Shown here in pieces: positions 7,035 through 13,423 of a stretch of DNA of 17,338 nucleotides (its first letter is position 1; every line of letters starts with the position of its first letter). The stretch comes from an uncultured Mollicutes bacterium (GTDB lineage Bacteria > Bacillota_I > Bacilli_A > RFN20 > CAG-826). The notes beneath the pieces were generated by a model. It searched no databases. It had not been told where the DNA came from and was given only the letters and a program-made list of their open reading frames with translations. The translations under genes were made by a program, and so were the position numbers. The stretch spans positions 1-17,338 of the forward strand of contig UQOB01000025.1 in the NCBI GenBank assembly GCA_900542595.1. The letters are read 5' to 3'.

Positions 7035-8747
7035 ATGACCAAAACCTTAGCAAAATTTGAAGACTGGCCGTTTAGAGTTCCTAACTTTCAGGAAGTCGGA
7101 CGGAAAGTTGATGAAATTACCGATCTTTTAAAAGCGGCCCCTGACTATAAGACCGCTTTAACCATCTATAAAAAGATGAACAAACTGATGGATAAAGTGA
7201 TGGATGACTGCACTCATATCCAAGTCCTTTATTCTTTAGAAACCCATAACGAAAAGTATGTGAAAGCCAACATGAAAATGGATGAAGAAATGCCTTCTTT
7301 ATCGGTGAAAATCAATGACTTTAATAAGGCGATGTTGGCAAGTCCTTTTAGACCAGAGCTCGAAAAGAAACTTGGAAGCTTATTATTCACGATGTATGAA
7401 TATAGCTTAAAAGCTTTCGATGAAAGGGTAGTGGAAGAAGCGCAAGAAGAAAACCGCTTAGTATCTTTATACAGTCAGACCACTGCGGGTTTCCGGATTA
7501 AATTTAGAGGCGAAGAATATAACATGTCCCAGATGGGGAAATTCTTAACTTCTTCTGACCGGGAAACGAGAAGAGAAGCCAGCGAGGTCTATTATTCTTA
7601 TTTAGACACCAAGATTGATATCCTCGAAGATATCTACGATAAGCTCGTTAAAGTCCGGGATAAAATGGCGAAAAAACTGGGTTACAAAAACTATGTGGAA
7701 CTCGGTTATATCAAGATGAATCGTTTCGACTATACGCCGGAAATGGTGAGGAATTACCGTGAACAAATTCATGATGTAGTAACGCCTATTTCGGAAAAAT
7801 TAAGCCGTGAACAGAAGAAACTCTTAGGGGTTACGAACCTCAAAGTCTATGACTTAAGTTCTTGGTTCCAAAAAGGGAATCCCGTCCCCAAAGGCACCAC
7901 CGAAGAAAAGGTTGAACTCGCTCAGAAGATGTACGATGAACTCTCACCCGATACTTCTTATTTCTTCCGCTTCATGAACGAACATCACTTAATGTTCTTA
8001 GATGCCAAACCTGGTAAACAAGGCGGTGGCTATATGACTTATTTCCCCGTCCATGGTTGCCCAATCATCTTCAGTAACTTTAATGGTACCAGCGGTGACG
8101 TCGATGTCTTGACCCATGAATTCGGCCACTCTTTTCAAGCCTATATGGCAAGAAAGATCAAAGTTCCGGAATACCGGATGCCGACGATGGAAAGCTGCGA
8201 AATCGATTCGATGTCGATGGAATTTTTCGCAGAACCCTACATGGGCTTATTCTTTGATAAACCTGATGAATATCGGTATACGCATCTGGCGGACGCTATT
8301 CGGTTCCTTCCGTACGGCGTTACTGTCGATGAATTCCAACATTGGGTATATGAACATCCGGAAGCCTCGCCGGCTGAACGTGATGCCGCTTGGCATGAAT
8401 TAGAAGAAAAGTACACACCGTATAAGGTGAAAGCCTATAAGGGCTGTCACTATATGGAAACCGGGCACCGCTGGCTCACCCAATCCCACATCTTCGCTTC
8501 GCCTTTCTATTATATCGATTACACTCTCGCGCAAGTGGTGGCCTTCATGTTCTTTAATTTAGACCGGAAGAACCACGAAAGAGCGTGGAAGAAGTACATC
8601 AAACTCTGCAAGCTCGGCGGGCAATATCCGTTCTTAACCTTACTTAAGAAGATCGGTTTCAAATCCCCCTTCGAGGATGGAGTGGTGAAGAAAACAATCA
8701 AACCTTTAGTCAAGGTTTTAAAGGATTACCATCCGGAGAATTTCTAA
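7035..8747 (+). CDS. pepF: Peptidase family M3 oligoendopeptidase (PepF-like)
   Basis: A 570-residue cytoplasmic zinc metallopeptidase of the thimet oligopeptidase/PepF family, which degrades short peptides. The zinc-binding HEFGH is at residues 361-365 and the likely third ligand is E389 in MESCEIDSM, at the expected distance. The N-terminal half is mostly helical, as in the family, and there is no signal peptide or membrane segment. Some PepF proteins carry HEFGHxxH; here the motif continues HEFGHSFQ. AGGAG at 7024-7028 sets the start. The gene is single, with its own promoter and terminator. The M3 family is certain; PepF rather than a paralogous M3 subfamily is less so. Confidence 0.9.
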   Translation: MTKTLAKFEDWPFRVPNFQEVGRKVDEITDLLKAAPDYKTALTIYKKMNKLMDKVMDDCTHIQVLYSLETHNEKYVKANMKMDEEMPSLSVKINDFNKAMLASPFRPELEKKLGSLLFTMYEYSLKAFDERVVEEAQEENRLVSLYSQTTAGFRIKFRGEEYNMSQMGKFLTSSDRETRREASEVYYSYLDTKIDILEDIYDKLVKVRDKMAKKLGYKNYVELGYIKMNRFDYTPEMVRNYREQIHDVVTPISEKLSREQKKLLGVTNLKVYDLSSWFQKGNPVPKGTTEEKVELAQKMYDELSPDTSYFFRFMNEHHLMFLDAKPGKQGGGYMTYFPVHGCPIIFSNFNGTSGDVDVLTHEFGHSFQAYMARKIKVPEYRMPTMESCEIDSMSMEFFAEPYMGLFFDKPDEYRYTHLADAIRFLPYGVTVDEFQHWVYEHPEASPAERDAAWHELEEKYTPYKVKAYKGCHYMETGHRWLTQSHIFASPFYYIDYTLAQVVAFMFFNLDRKNHERAWKKYIKLCKLGGQYPFLTLLKKIGFKSPFEDGVVKKTIKPLVKVLKDYHPENF

Positions 8748-8762
8748 AAATCCTTGCAAATT

Positions 8763-8787
8763 AAAGGCCACCGCAAGGTGGCTTTTT
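8763..8787 (+). terminator. Intrinsic terminator after pepF
   Basis: A 10-base-pair stem (8763-8772 with 8777-8786, one G-U pair) with a GCAA tetraloop is followed by a T-run, 15 bases after the pepF stop. Confidence 0.9.
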
Positions 8788-8834
8788 CTATTTATCTCTG
8801 TAAAACTTAAGTATTTTTTCAGTTATTTAGATAA

Positions 8835-8858
8835 TAAAAAACCGACCTCGTTGGTCGG
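8835..8858 (-). terminator. Intrinsic terminator of the tRNA operon
   Basis: On the minus strand the stem CCGACC/GGTCGG with a 5-base loop is followed by an uninterrupted T-run (A-run 8835-8841 on the plus strand). It lies 9 bases past the CCA end of tRNA-Leu. Confidence 0.9.
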
Positions 8859-8867
8859 AAATTTACT

Positions 8868-8954
8868 TGGTGCCCGGGACCGGACTCGAACCGGTATGGG
8901 TTATTCGCCCGAGGGATTTTAAGTCCCTTGCGTCTACCATTTCGCCACCCGGGC
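8868..8954 (-). tRNA. tRNA-Leu (anticodon UAA)
   Basis: An 87-base class II tRNA with acceptor stem GCCCGGG/CCCGGGC, discriminator A and encoded CCA. The anticodon loop CTTAAAA reads UUA codons, and a long variable arm is present as expected for leucine. It is the last gene of the tRNA operon. Confidence 0.96.
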
Positions 8955-8961
8955 AAAGCTT

Positions 8962-9036
8962 TGGTCTCCCGTGACAGTTTCGAACTGTCGACCCCTTGAT
9001 TAAAAGTCAAGTGCTCTACCACTGAGCTAACGGGAG
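8962..9036 (-). tRNA. tRNA-Lys (anticodon UUU)
   Basis: A 75-base tRNA with perfect acceptor stem CTCCCGT/ACGGGAG, discriminator A and encoded CCA. The anticodon loop is CTTTTAA and the D-arm is GCTCAGTGGTAGAGC. The first pair is C1-G72 instead of the more usual G1-C72. It is 7 bases from tRNA-Leu. Confidence 0.96.
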
Positions 9037-9047
9037 AACAAGTTAGG

Positions 9048-9122
9048 TGGCTGGGGTGGCTGGGATCGGACCAGCGCATGACAGAGTCAAAGTCTGTTGC
9101 CTTACCGCTTGGCTACACCCCA
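9048..9122 (-). tRNA. tRNA-Gln (anticodon UUG)
   Basis: A 75-base tRNA with acceptor TGGGGTG/CACCCCA, giving the U1-A72 pair typical of tRNA-Gln, discriminator G and encoded CCA. The anticodon loop is CTTTGAC. It lies 11 bases upstream of tRNA-Lys. Confidence 0.96.
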
Positions 9123-9125
9123 AGG

Positions 9126-9209
9126 TGGTGGGTGAAGATGGATTTGAACCACCGAACCCGAAGGAGCTGATTTACAGTCAGCCGCGTTTGGCCACTTCGC
9201 TATTCACCC
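9126..9209 (-). tRNA. tRNA-Tyr (anticodon GUA)
   Basis: An 84-base class II tRNA with acceptor GGGTGAA/TTCACCC, discriminator A and encoded CCA. The anticodon loop is CTGTAAA and the variable arm is long, as in bacterial tRNA-Tyr. Only 3 bases separate it from tRNA-Gln. Confidence 0.96.
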
Positions 9210-9225
9210 AGACCTCTACACGTTA

Positions 9226-9300
9226 TGGTGGATGCTACAGGGTTTGAACCTGTGACCCCCGCCTTGTAAGGGCGATGCTCTCCCGCTGAGCTAAGCATCC
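9226..9300 (-). tRNA. tRNA-Val (anticodon UAC)
   Basis: A 75-base tRNA with acceptor GGATGCT/AGCATCC, discriminator A and encoded CCA. The anticodon loop is CTTACAA. It is the first tRNA of the operon, about 20 bases after the predicted transcription start. Confidence 0.96.
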
Positions 9301-9326
9301 GGGGAGCTCCCGCGCGTGCGGTAAAT

Positions 9327-9355
9327 AATATAGCATTACACCTATTTTCAGTCAA
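9327..9355 (-). promoter_or_regulatory. Strong promoter of the tRNA operon
   Basis: On the minus strand TTGACT (9350-9355) and TATATT (9327-9332) each match consensus at five of six positions with a 17-base spacer. A TG one base before the -10 gives an extended -10. A T-tract directly upstream of the -35 (A-run on the transcribed-sense strand) could act as an UP element. The leader is GC-rich and includes the 10-base palindrome GGGAGCTCCC (9302-9311) just before tRNA-Val. Its quality makes it a good internal reference for what a promoter looks like in this genome. Confidence 0.85.
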
Positions 9356-9526
9356 ACTTTTTTACGCGGGTTAGTAGGTTAATTTTGTGAGAGGTATTAA
9401 AAGAGGAAAGTCTAACCTTGCCTAACCTTTCTTCAAGGGGACTTTCTGGTTCGTATCTTAACACATTTAAAAGGGGGGAGTGGTGAAATATTCTCTTTAC
9501 TATGATTATTAAGGAACTTTATTTTA
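9356..9526. other. Non-coding stretch with a structured segment
   Basis: No convincing gene lies between the tRNA promoter and the pgi terminator. It contains a nested inverted repeat: GAAAGTC (9406-9412) with GACTTTC (9440-9446), enclosing CCTTG (9416-9420) with CAAGG (9434-9438). A competing pairing is possible between the GGTTAG-TA-GGTTA segment (9369-9381) and the TAACC-TTGC-CTAACC segment (9413-9427). No clear promoter or terminator brackets it on the plus strand, so an RNA is only a possibility. Confidence 0.35.
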
Positions 9527-9528
9527 AC

Positions 9529-9558
9529 AAAAAGAGTCCGGTATTACCCGAACTCTTT
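9529..9558 (-). terminator. Intrinsic terminator after pgi
   Basis: An 11-base-pair stem (9531-9541 with 9548-9558, one G-U pair) with a 6-base loop is followed on the minus strand by a T-run. It lies 20 bases past the pgi stop and ends the ispD-S1-pgi cluster. Confidence 0.88.
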
Positions 9559-9578
9559 ATTAGGTCTAGCTAAGAGGT

Positions 9579-10865
9579 TTAGAACCCCGGCTTCCCTAAG
9601 AGATGGAACATATTCTTTTTATAGATTTCCACCCCGGGTTGATCGAAGGGGTTAACTCCGTTAAGGTAGGCGCTCATCGCGCACGCTTTTTCGAAGAAAT
9701 AGATTAAGTGACCTAAGTTCTTTTCGTCCATTCTATCGATATTGATGACGATGTTATCAACTTTCGCGGATTCACTGTGGGCCATCAAGGTTCCTTCGAA
9801 GGCCTTTTCTTGGATGAAGGATAAGGTCTTACCTTCTAAGTAATTTAAGCCATCGAGATTATCTTTATCGCCCGGTACCTTAACTTCATGTTTTTCATGA
9901 TTGAGGTGAAGGATGGTTTCAAAGAAGACAGGGCTTCCTTGTTGGATGAATTGTCCTAAAGAGTGAAGGTCAGTGGTGAAGGTAGCACTGATTGGGAGGA
10001 GGGACTTATGGTTCTTTCCTTCGCTTTCCCCGTAGAGTTGTTTCCACCATTCCGCGAATTGGACGAGGTAAGGAGCGTAGCTAACTAAGAATTCCGCTTT
10101 TAAGCCTTTTTCAGCGTATAAAGCGTGTCTCGCTACTGCGTACTTATAAGCTTCGTTTTCTAAGAGATTGGGATTGTTATATTCTTTTTCCGCATCTCTT
10201 GCCCCTTCGAGTAAGGCATCGATATCGAGCCCGGCGACCGCTAAGGGGAAGAGACCGACCGGTGTGAGGACGGAATAACGTCCCCCGACATCAGCTGGTA
10301 ATACAAACCGCACATAGCCTTCTTGTTTACATAAGGTTAAGAGAGCCCCGTGTTCTTTATCAGTCGTCGCGATAATCGCTTTCTTAGCTTCTTCTTTGCC
10401 GTCTCTTTGTTCTAAGAATTCTTTTAAGAGCCGGAAAGAAACGCTGGTTTCGGTGGTGGTGCCACTCTTACTGATCACGTTGACCGCGAACTTCTTATCT
10501 TTTAAATAAGTTAAGACATCGCTGATATAAGTGGGATTGAAGGTTTGCCCGAGATAGATGATTTCCGGTTTGGTTTTAAGAATCGTGCCATTGATGGCTT
10601 CGTTACAGGCTCTCGCGCCTAAATAACTGCCCCCGATACCGCATACGACGAGGACGTCATAGTTTTCTTTGACGAACGCAGCGGTCTTTTTTAAGAGTTT
10701 AAGTTCTTCTTGGTCAATGTTCGATGGGAGATTGACCCAGCCGAGGAAATCGTTTCCAGGTCCGCTTTTGTCGACGATCATTTTATCGATTGCTTTTACC
10801 CGGTCTTCATAAGCATGAAGATCTAATAGGTAGTTTAAATGGGTTAAATCAACAGTAATTTTCAT
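9579..10865 (-). CDS. pgi: Glucose-6-phosphate isomerase
   Basis: A 428-residue isomerase interconverting glucose 6-phosphate and fructose 6-phosphate, in the short form common in Firmicutes (about 450 residues). Visible are VVCGIGGSYLGARA, the phosphate-binding SKSGTTTET, GGRYSVLTPVGLFPLA, the catalytic-glutamate region GESEGKN (residues 279-285) and the C-terminal NPFDQPGVEIYK with the conserved Gln and Lys. AAGGAGGC upstream of the ATG is a near-ideal Shine-Dalgarno embedded in the end of the S1 gene. The start is one base after that gene's stop, so the two are co-transcribed. Confidence 0.97.
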   Translation of the reverse strand: MKITVDLTHLNYLLDLHAYEDRVKAIDKMIVDKSGPGNDFLGWVNLPSNIDQEELKLLKKTAAFVKENYDVLVVCGIGGSYLGARACNEAINGTILKTKPEIIYLGQTFNPTYISDVLTYLKDKKFAVNVISKSGTTTETSVSFRLLKEFLEQRDGKEEAKKAIIATTDKEHGALLTLCKQEGYVRFVLPADVGGRYSVLTPVGLFPLAVAGLDIDALLEGARDAEKEYNNPNLLENEAYKYAVARHALYAEKGLKAEFLVSYAPYLVQFAEWWKQLYGESEGKNHKSLLPISATFTTDLHSLGQFIQQGSPVFFETILHLNHEKHEVKVPGDKDNLDGLNYLEGKTLSFIQEKAFEGTLMAHSESAKVDNIVINIDRMDEKNLGHLIYFFEKACAMSAYLNGVNPFDQPGVEIYKKNMFHLLGKPGF

Positions 10866-10866
10866 G

Positions 10867-11223
10867 TTATGCCTCCTTTACTTTGTTTAACCAGATGGGA
10901 AGGTGCTTTTTTAGCCCTTCAAACGAGATATCAAGATGGCTGATATCGACTTTCGGGAGATGGTTATGTCTCTCTTCATTCGATAGAGCCTTGATACTGA
11001 CTTTTAGTTGTTTTTTATTCTCGTCACTTTGAATTACTTTCACCCGGTAAACGTTACCGATAGTGATGTAACTTGTGAAATTATAAACGAAAAAATGGCT
11101 GACTTCGGAAATATGCAACAAGCCGGTTAAATTTTTATCAAACATTAAAACGGCATATCTTGGGTAGAGCCGGATAACGACCCCGAACATGACATCCCCA
11201 ACCTTTGGAAAATAATTCTTCAT
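10867..11223 (-). CDS. S1 domain RNA-binding protein, YugI/CvfD-like
   Basis: A 118-residue protein with one S1 OB-fold domain (about residues 6-78) containing the typical GLLHISEVSHFFV turn. A C-terminal tail of the type FEGLKKHLPIWLNKVKEA resembles the tail of B. subtilis YugI (general stress protein 13) and the related CvfD post-transcriptional regulators. These proteins bind RNA or ribosomes and modulate translation. It overlaps ispD by 4 bases and abuts pgi. GGAGG lies about 10 bases before the ATG, inside ispD. Placement beside pgi recalls the yug region of B. subtilis, where yugI and pgi are near neighbours. Family assignment is good; target RNAs are unknown. Confidence 0.85.
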   Translation of the reverse strand: MKNYFPKVGDVMFGVVIRLYPRYAVLMFDKNLTGLLHISEVSHFFVYNFTSYITIGNVYRVKVIQSDENKKQLKVSIKALSNEERHNHLPKVDISHLDISFEGLKKHLPIWLNKVKEA

Positions 11224-11927
11224 AAGTCATTATCCTCCAAAAGCTTTAAGTCATCGTGAGTGTTAATTTTGATGTTTTCAATTTCCCCTTCGATGAGGTG
11301 AGGTTTAACTCCGGCCATCATTAAAACTAAGGACCCTTCATCGGTGAACACTTGGTCACGGAGTAAGCTGAAACTGGTTTTTAAAAGACCTAATTTAAAC
11401 ACTTGCGGGGTTTGCACCCGATAGATGTTATCTCTTTTTAGATAGATGTTAACTTGCTTTTGGTCGAGGGATTCCACGACGGAATCTTCGACCTTTAAAA
11501 CCGGGATTAAACAAGAATGTTCTTTAGCGGCTTTTTCTAAGCGTTGATAAAGGAGCGAACTCGCGAAAGGACGGTCGGCATCATGGATGAAGATGGTATT
11601 GTCATCTCCATAGTTATTTTCCATCAAATAATTGATAGCTTCTTTGACGCTGTTACTGCGAGTGTTAGAGCCTTCTAAGATGAGGTAAGGGGTCTTGAGA
11701 TTTTCTTGTTTGACTACCTTATCTACTAAGGGTTCGTATCCATGTTCAACAGCGAGGATGATGAGATCAAAATTTTCCGCATCCATCGTTTTAAGAGCTC
11801 TCACAAAGAGGGGCTTTCCATCGATAAAATGGAACTGCTTGGGCAAGAGAGAATTAAAACGTTCACCCTTACCAGCTAGGAGGAGAATTCCGATTGTTTT
11901 ATTGTTTAAAGAAGAGGAGCTATTCAT
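11220..11927 (-). CDS. ispD: 2-C-methyl-D-erythritol 4-phosphate cytidylyltransferase
   Basis: A 235-residue nucleotidyltransferase of the GT-A-like fold. IspD couples CTP to methylerythritol 4-phosphate in the MEP pathway. Seen are the N-terminal nucleotide loop LLAGKGERF followed by PKQFH, the metal-binding HDADRPF (usually HDAARP), YRVQTPQVFK and the C-terminal NIKINTHDDLKLLE. The related ribitol-5-phosphate cytidylyltransferase TarI/IspD2 is an alternative, but the presence of ispF and absence of teichoic acid genes favour IspD. The start codon is odd: AGGAG ends one base before the ATG and pairs with downstream GCTCCT to form a hairpin with the ATG in its loop. No better start exists in frame. 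Confidence 0.88.
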   Translation of the reverse strand: MNSSSSLNNKTIGILLLAGKGERFNSLLPKQFHFIDGKPLFVRALKTMDAENFDLIILAVEHGYEPLVDKVVKQENLKTPYLILEGSNTRSNSVKEAINYLMENNYGDDNTIFIHDADRPFASSLLYQRLEKAAKEHSCLIPVLKVEDSVVESLDQKQVNIYLKRDNIYRVQTPQVFKLGLLKTSFSLLRDQVFTDEGSLVLMMAGVKPHLIEGEIENIKINTHDDLKLLEDNDL

Positions 11928-11962
11928 GCTCCTATATTTTACACAAATATAGAGCGCTTGGC

Positions 11963-12784
11963 TCAGTTGATTTCTTTTTTGCCTAAGGCGGTTTCAATCG
12001 CGATATTTTGAATGATTAAACGGATGTAATTATCGATTTCTTTTCCGACCCGGTAATCAGCGGGACAGACGCTGTTGACTCGCATATCGCGGATGAGGTT
12101 TTGAACCTTTTCTTCTTGGCCTCTAGGGTAGACGGCGATGGAGTGCCCCCCATTGTTTTTAGCGATGATCATCGCGGGAATATCCGTCATCCCGTCCCCG
12201 ATATAAATCATGTTACTGTAGGGGATTCTTCGATCTTGCCTTTTTTCGTTGACCCCGACATCGTCGTTTTGGTCATAGACGCCTTTACTGATCCGGTACA
12301 TGTATTGGGTTTTTTGTGTGAAGTTAATTGCGAGTTTCGGCCAGATGGGTAGACCGGTTTCTTCGTCATACAAGTATTCGCAGCCATAGATGACTTTAAA
12401 CTCTTTCGCGATGGGGGTGCCTTCCACAATTTCTTTGTTACCAGAGCTGACGAGATAGTGTTCCACAATCACGCCTTGTTCTTTTCCAAATTTGTTAATA
12501 TTTGAAAACCACTCTAAAACCCCAGGGAAAAATTCGATATTTTGACCCATCTTGTTTAACCACTTCCGGGTCATCTTGATATTTTTTTCTTTGGTGACCT
12601 TCACCATCATATATAAATATGAAAGGGTTCTTTCCACGCCGGTCTTATTGGAAAATTCCGTGGTCATCTTCCAAAATTCCGCGGGAGTAAGACCGACAGC
12701 CGGAATAAAGCCAAAATTCTGCATATCGCTTTTGGCTAAAGTGCTGTCAAAGTCATAGAGGATTGCGACGATTGGTTTTGCCAT
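11963..12784 (-). CDS. HAD-superfamily phosphatase
   Basis: A 273-residue haloacid-dehalogenase-like hydrolase. Motif I is D11-F-D13-S-T15, giving the aspartate nucleophile and acid/base. Motif II lies in YLVSSGN, a motif III lysine is likely in the WPKLAINF to TQK segment, and motif IV is GDGMTDIPA. A sizeable cap sits between motifs I and II. It is probably a phosphatase; the substrate is unknown. The frame continues upstream to 12865, but the ATG at 12784 starts a typical HAD N-terminus, and upstream of it lies a near-perfect promoter whose -10 ends 7 bases before this ATG. The longer form would run through that promoter. The ispD start is 35 bases downstream, so the two may be co-transcribed. 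Confidence 0.85.
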   Translation of the reverse strand: MAKPIVAILYDFDSTLAKSDMQNFGFIPAVGLTPAEFWKMTTEFSNKTGVERTLSYLYMMVKVTKEKNIKMTRKWLNKMGQNIEFFPGVLEWFSNINKFGKEQGVIVEHYLVSSGNKEIVEGTPIAKEFKVIYGCEYLYDEETGLPIWPKLAINFTQKTQYMYRISKGVYDQNDDVGVNEKRQDRRIPYSNMIYIGDGMTDIPAMIIAKNNGGHSIAVYPRGQEEKVQNLIRDMRVNSVCPADYRVGKEIDNYIRLIIQNIAIETALGKKEIN

Positions 12785-12791
12785 TGCAAAT

Positions 12792-12820
12792 ATTATAAAA
12801 TCAAAAAAATAACCCGTCAA
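12792..12820 (-). promoter_or_regulatory. Near-consensus promoter of the HAD gene with predicted leaderless start
   Basis: On the minus strand TTGACG (12815-12820), a 17-base spacer and perfect TATAAT (12792-12797) are followed by only 7 bases before the ATG. The first transcribed base should be at or one base before the A of the start codon. There is no Shine-Dalgarno. The palindrome GTCAAATTGAC (12816-12826) overlaps the -35 and could be an operator. Confidence 0.75.
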
Positions 12821-12855
12821 ATTGACTAAAAATGGCATTTTGAGTTCGATTGACT

Positions 12856-12861
12856 TAATAT
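12856..12861 (+). promoter_or_regulatory. Possible -10 element of the LemA-like gene
   Basis: TAATAT matches the -10 consensus at four of six positions and ends 7 bases before the ATG at 12869. No Shine-Dalgarno is present. No good -35 is found at the right distance; TTGACT copies at 12822-12827 and 12850-12855 are too far and too near. Low confidence. Confidence 0.3.
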
Positions 12862-12868
12862 ACAAAGT

Positions 12869-13423
12869 ATGGATATTAACCTCTTAAACACCGCGAGTGA
12901 CATCGGTTACATCTTTCTCTGGATCGGCTTAACCATCCTCTTCCTTTATTTAGTCTTCTTTTTTATCTCTTTAGCCTGCGTCATCGACTTTAATAATAAG
13001 CTTAAGAAAAGAACGTCCGCTTTAATGATGAGTTTCTCTTTATTTCGCGATACTTTCTTAGCGTTACGTGACGTGTTGTTTGAAAAAAAGGTTTCTCTTT
13101 CCCCAGCTATTCAAGAACTCTTTTATAAAGTTGATAATTTCTCTTTCAAAGTGAAAAATCAAGACCAGATTATCGCGATGTGGGAAACCATCAGTGAACT
13201 CAGTAAAAGCCTCTCCTTTTTGATGGAACAAGAAAAAATATTAAGGAATTGCAAGGATTTACCGGCAATCAAAGATGCCCTGAAGGATTTAACCTTCTCT
13301 TATCACCGGGCGACTGCGCTCTATAACGTGGACCTTGCCGGTTACGAGTATTGGCGGTCCATTATCTTTTATAGACCCATCTTTTTTATCTTTGGTTTCA
13401 GGAAAAAGAAACGGTTAGCTTAG
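12869..13423 (+). CDS. LemA-like membrane protein (divergent)
   Basis: A 184-residue protein with one N-terminal membrane helix (about residues 13-37), then a long helical, probably coiled-coil region. Its C-terminal part carries the LemA-type repeat of aromatic and Asn residues: SYHRATALYNVDLAGYEYW, a Pro, then FGFRKKKR. LemA proteins have this layout: a short N-out tail, one helix and a cytoplasmic helical domain of about 150 residues. Their function is not well defined. Length fits the family, but the first helical repeat is weakly conserved, so I call it LemA-like. It runs divergently from the HAD gene, and its stop overlaps that of the convergent ABC-F gene. Confidence 0.7.
   Translation: MDINLLNTASDIGYIFLWIGLTILFLYLVFFFISLACVIDFNNKLKKRTSALMMSFSLFRDTFLALRDVLFEKKVSLSPAIQELFYKVDNFSFKVKNQDQIIAMWETISELSKSLSFLMEQEKILRNCKDLPAIKDALKDLTFSYHRATALYNVDLAGYEYWRSIIFYRPIFFIFGFRKKKRLA

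Noticed and set aside
8819..9247. Open frames across the tRNA cluster on both strands
   Set aside because: They run through five complete tRNA genes with correct acceptor stems, anticodons and CCA ends.
12785..12865. Longer HAD protein starting at 12865
   Set aside because: The extra 27 residues would be encoded across a near-perfect promoter and are not typical of HAD N-termini.
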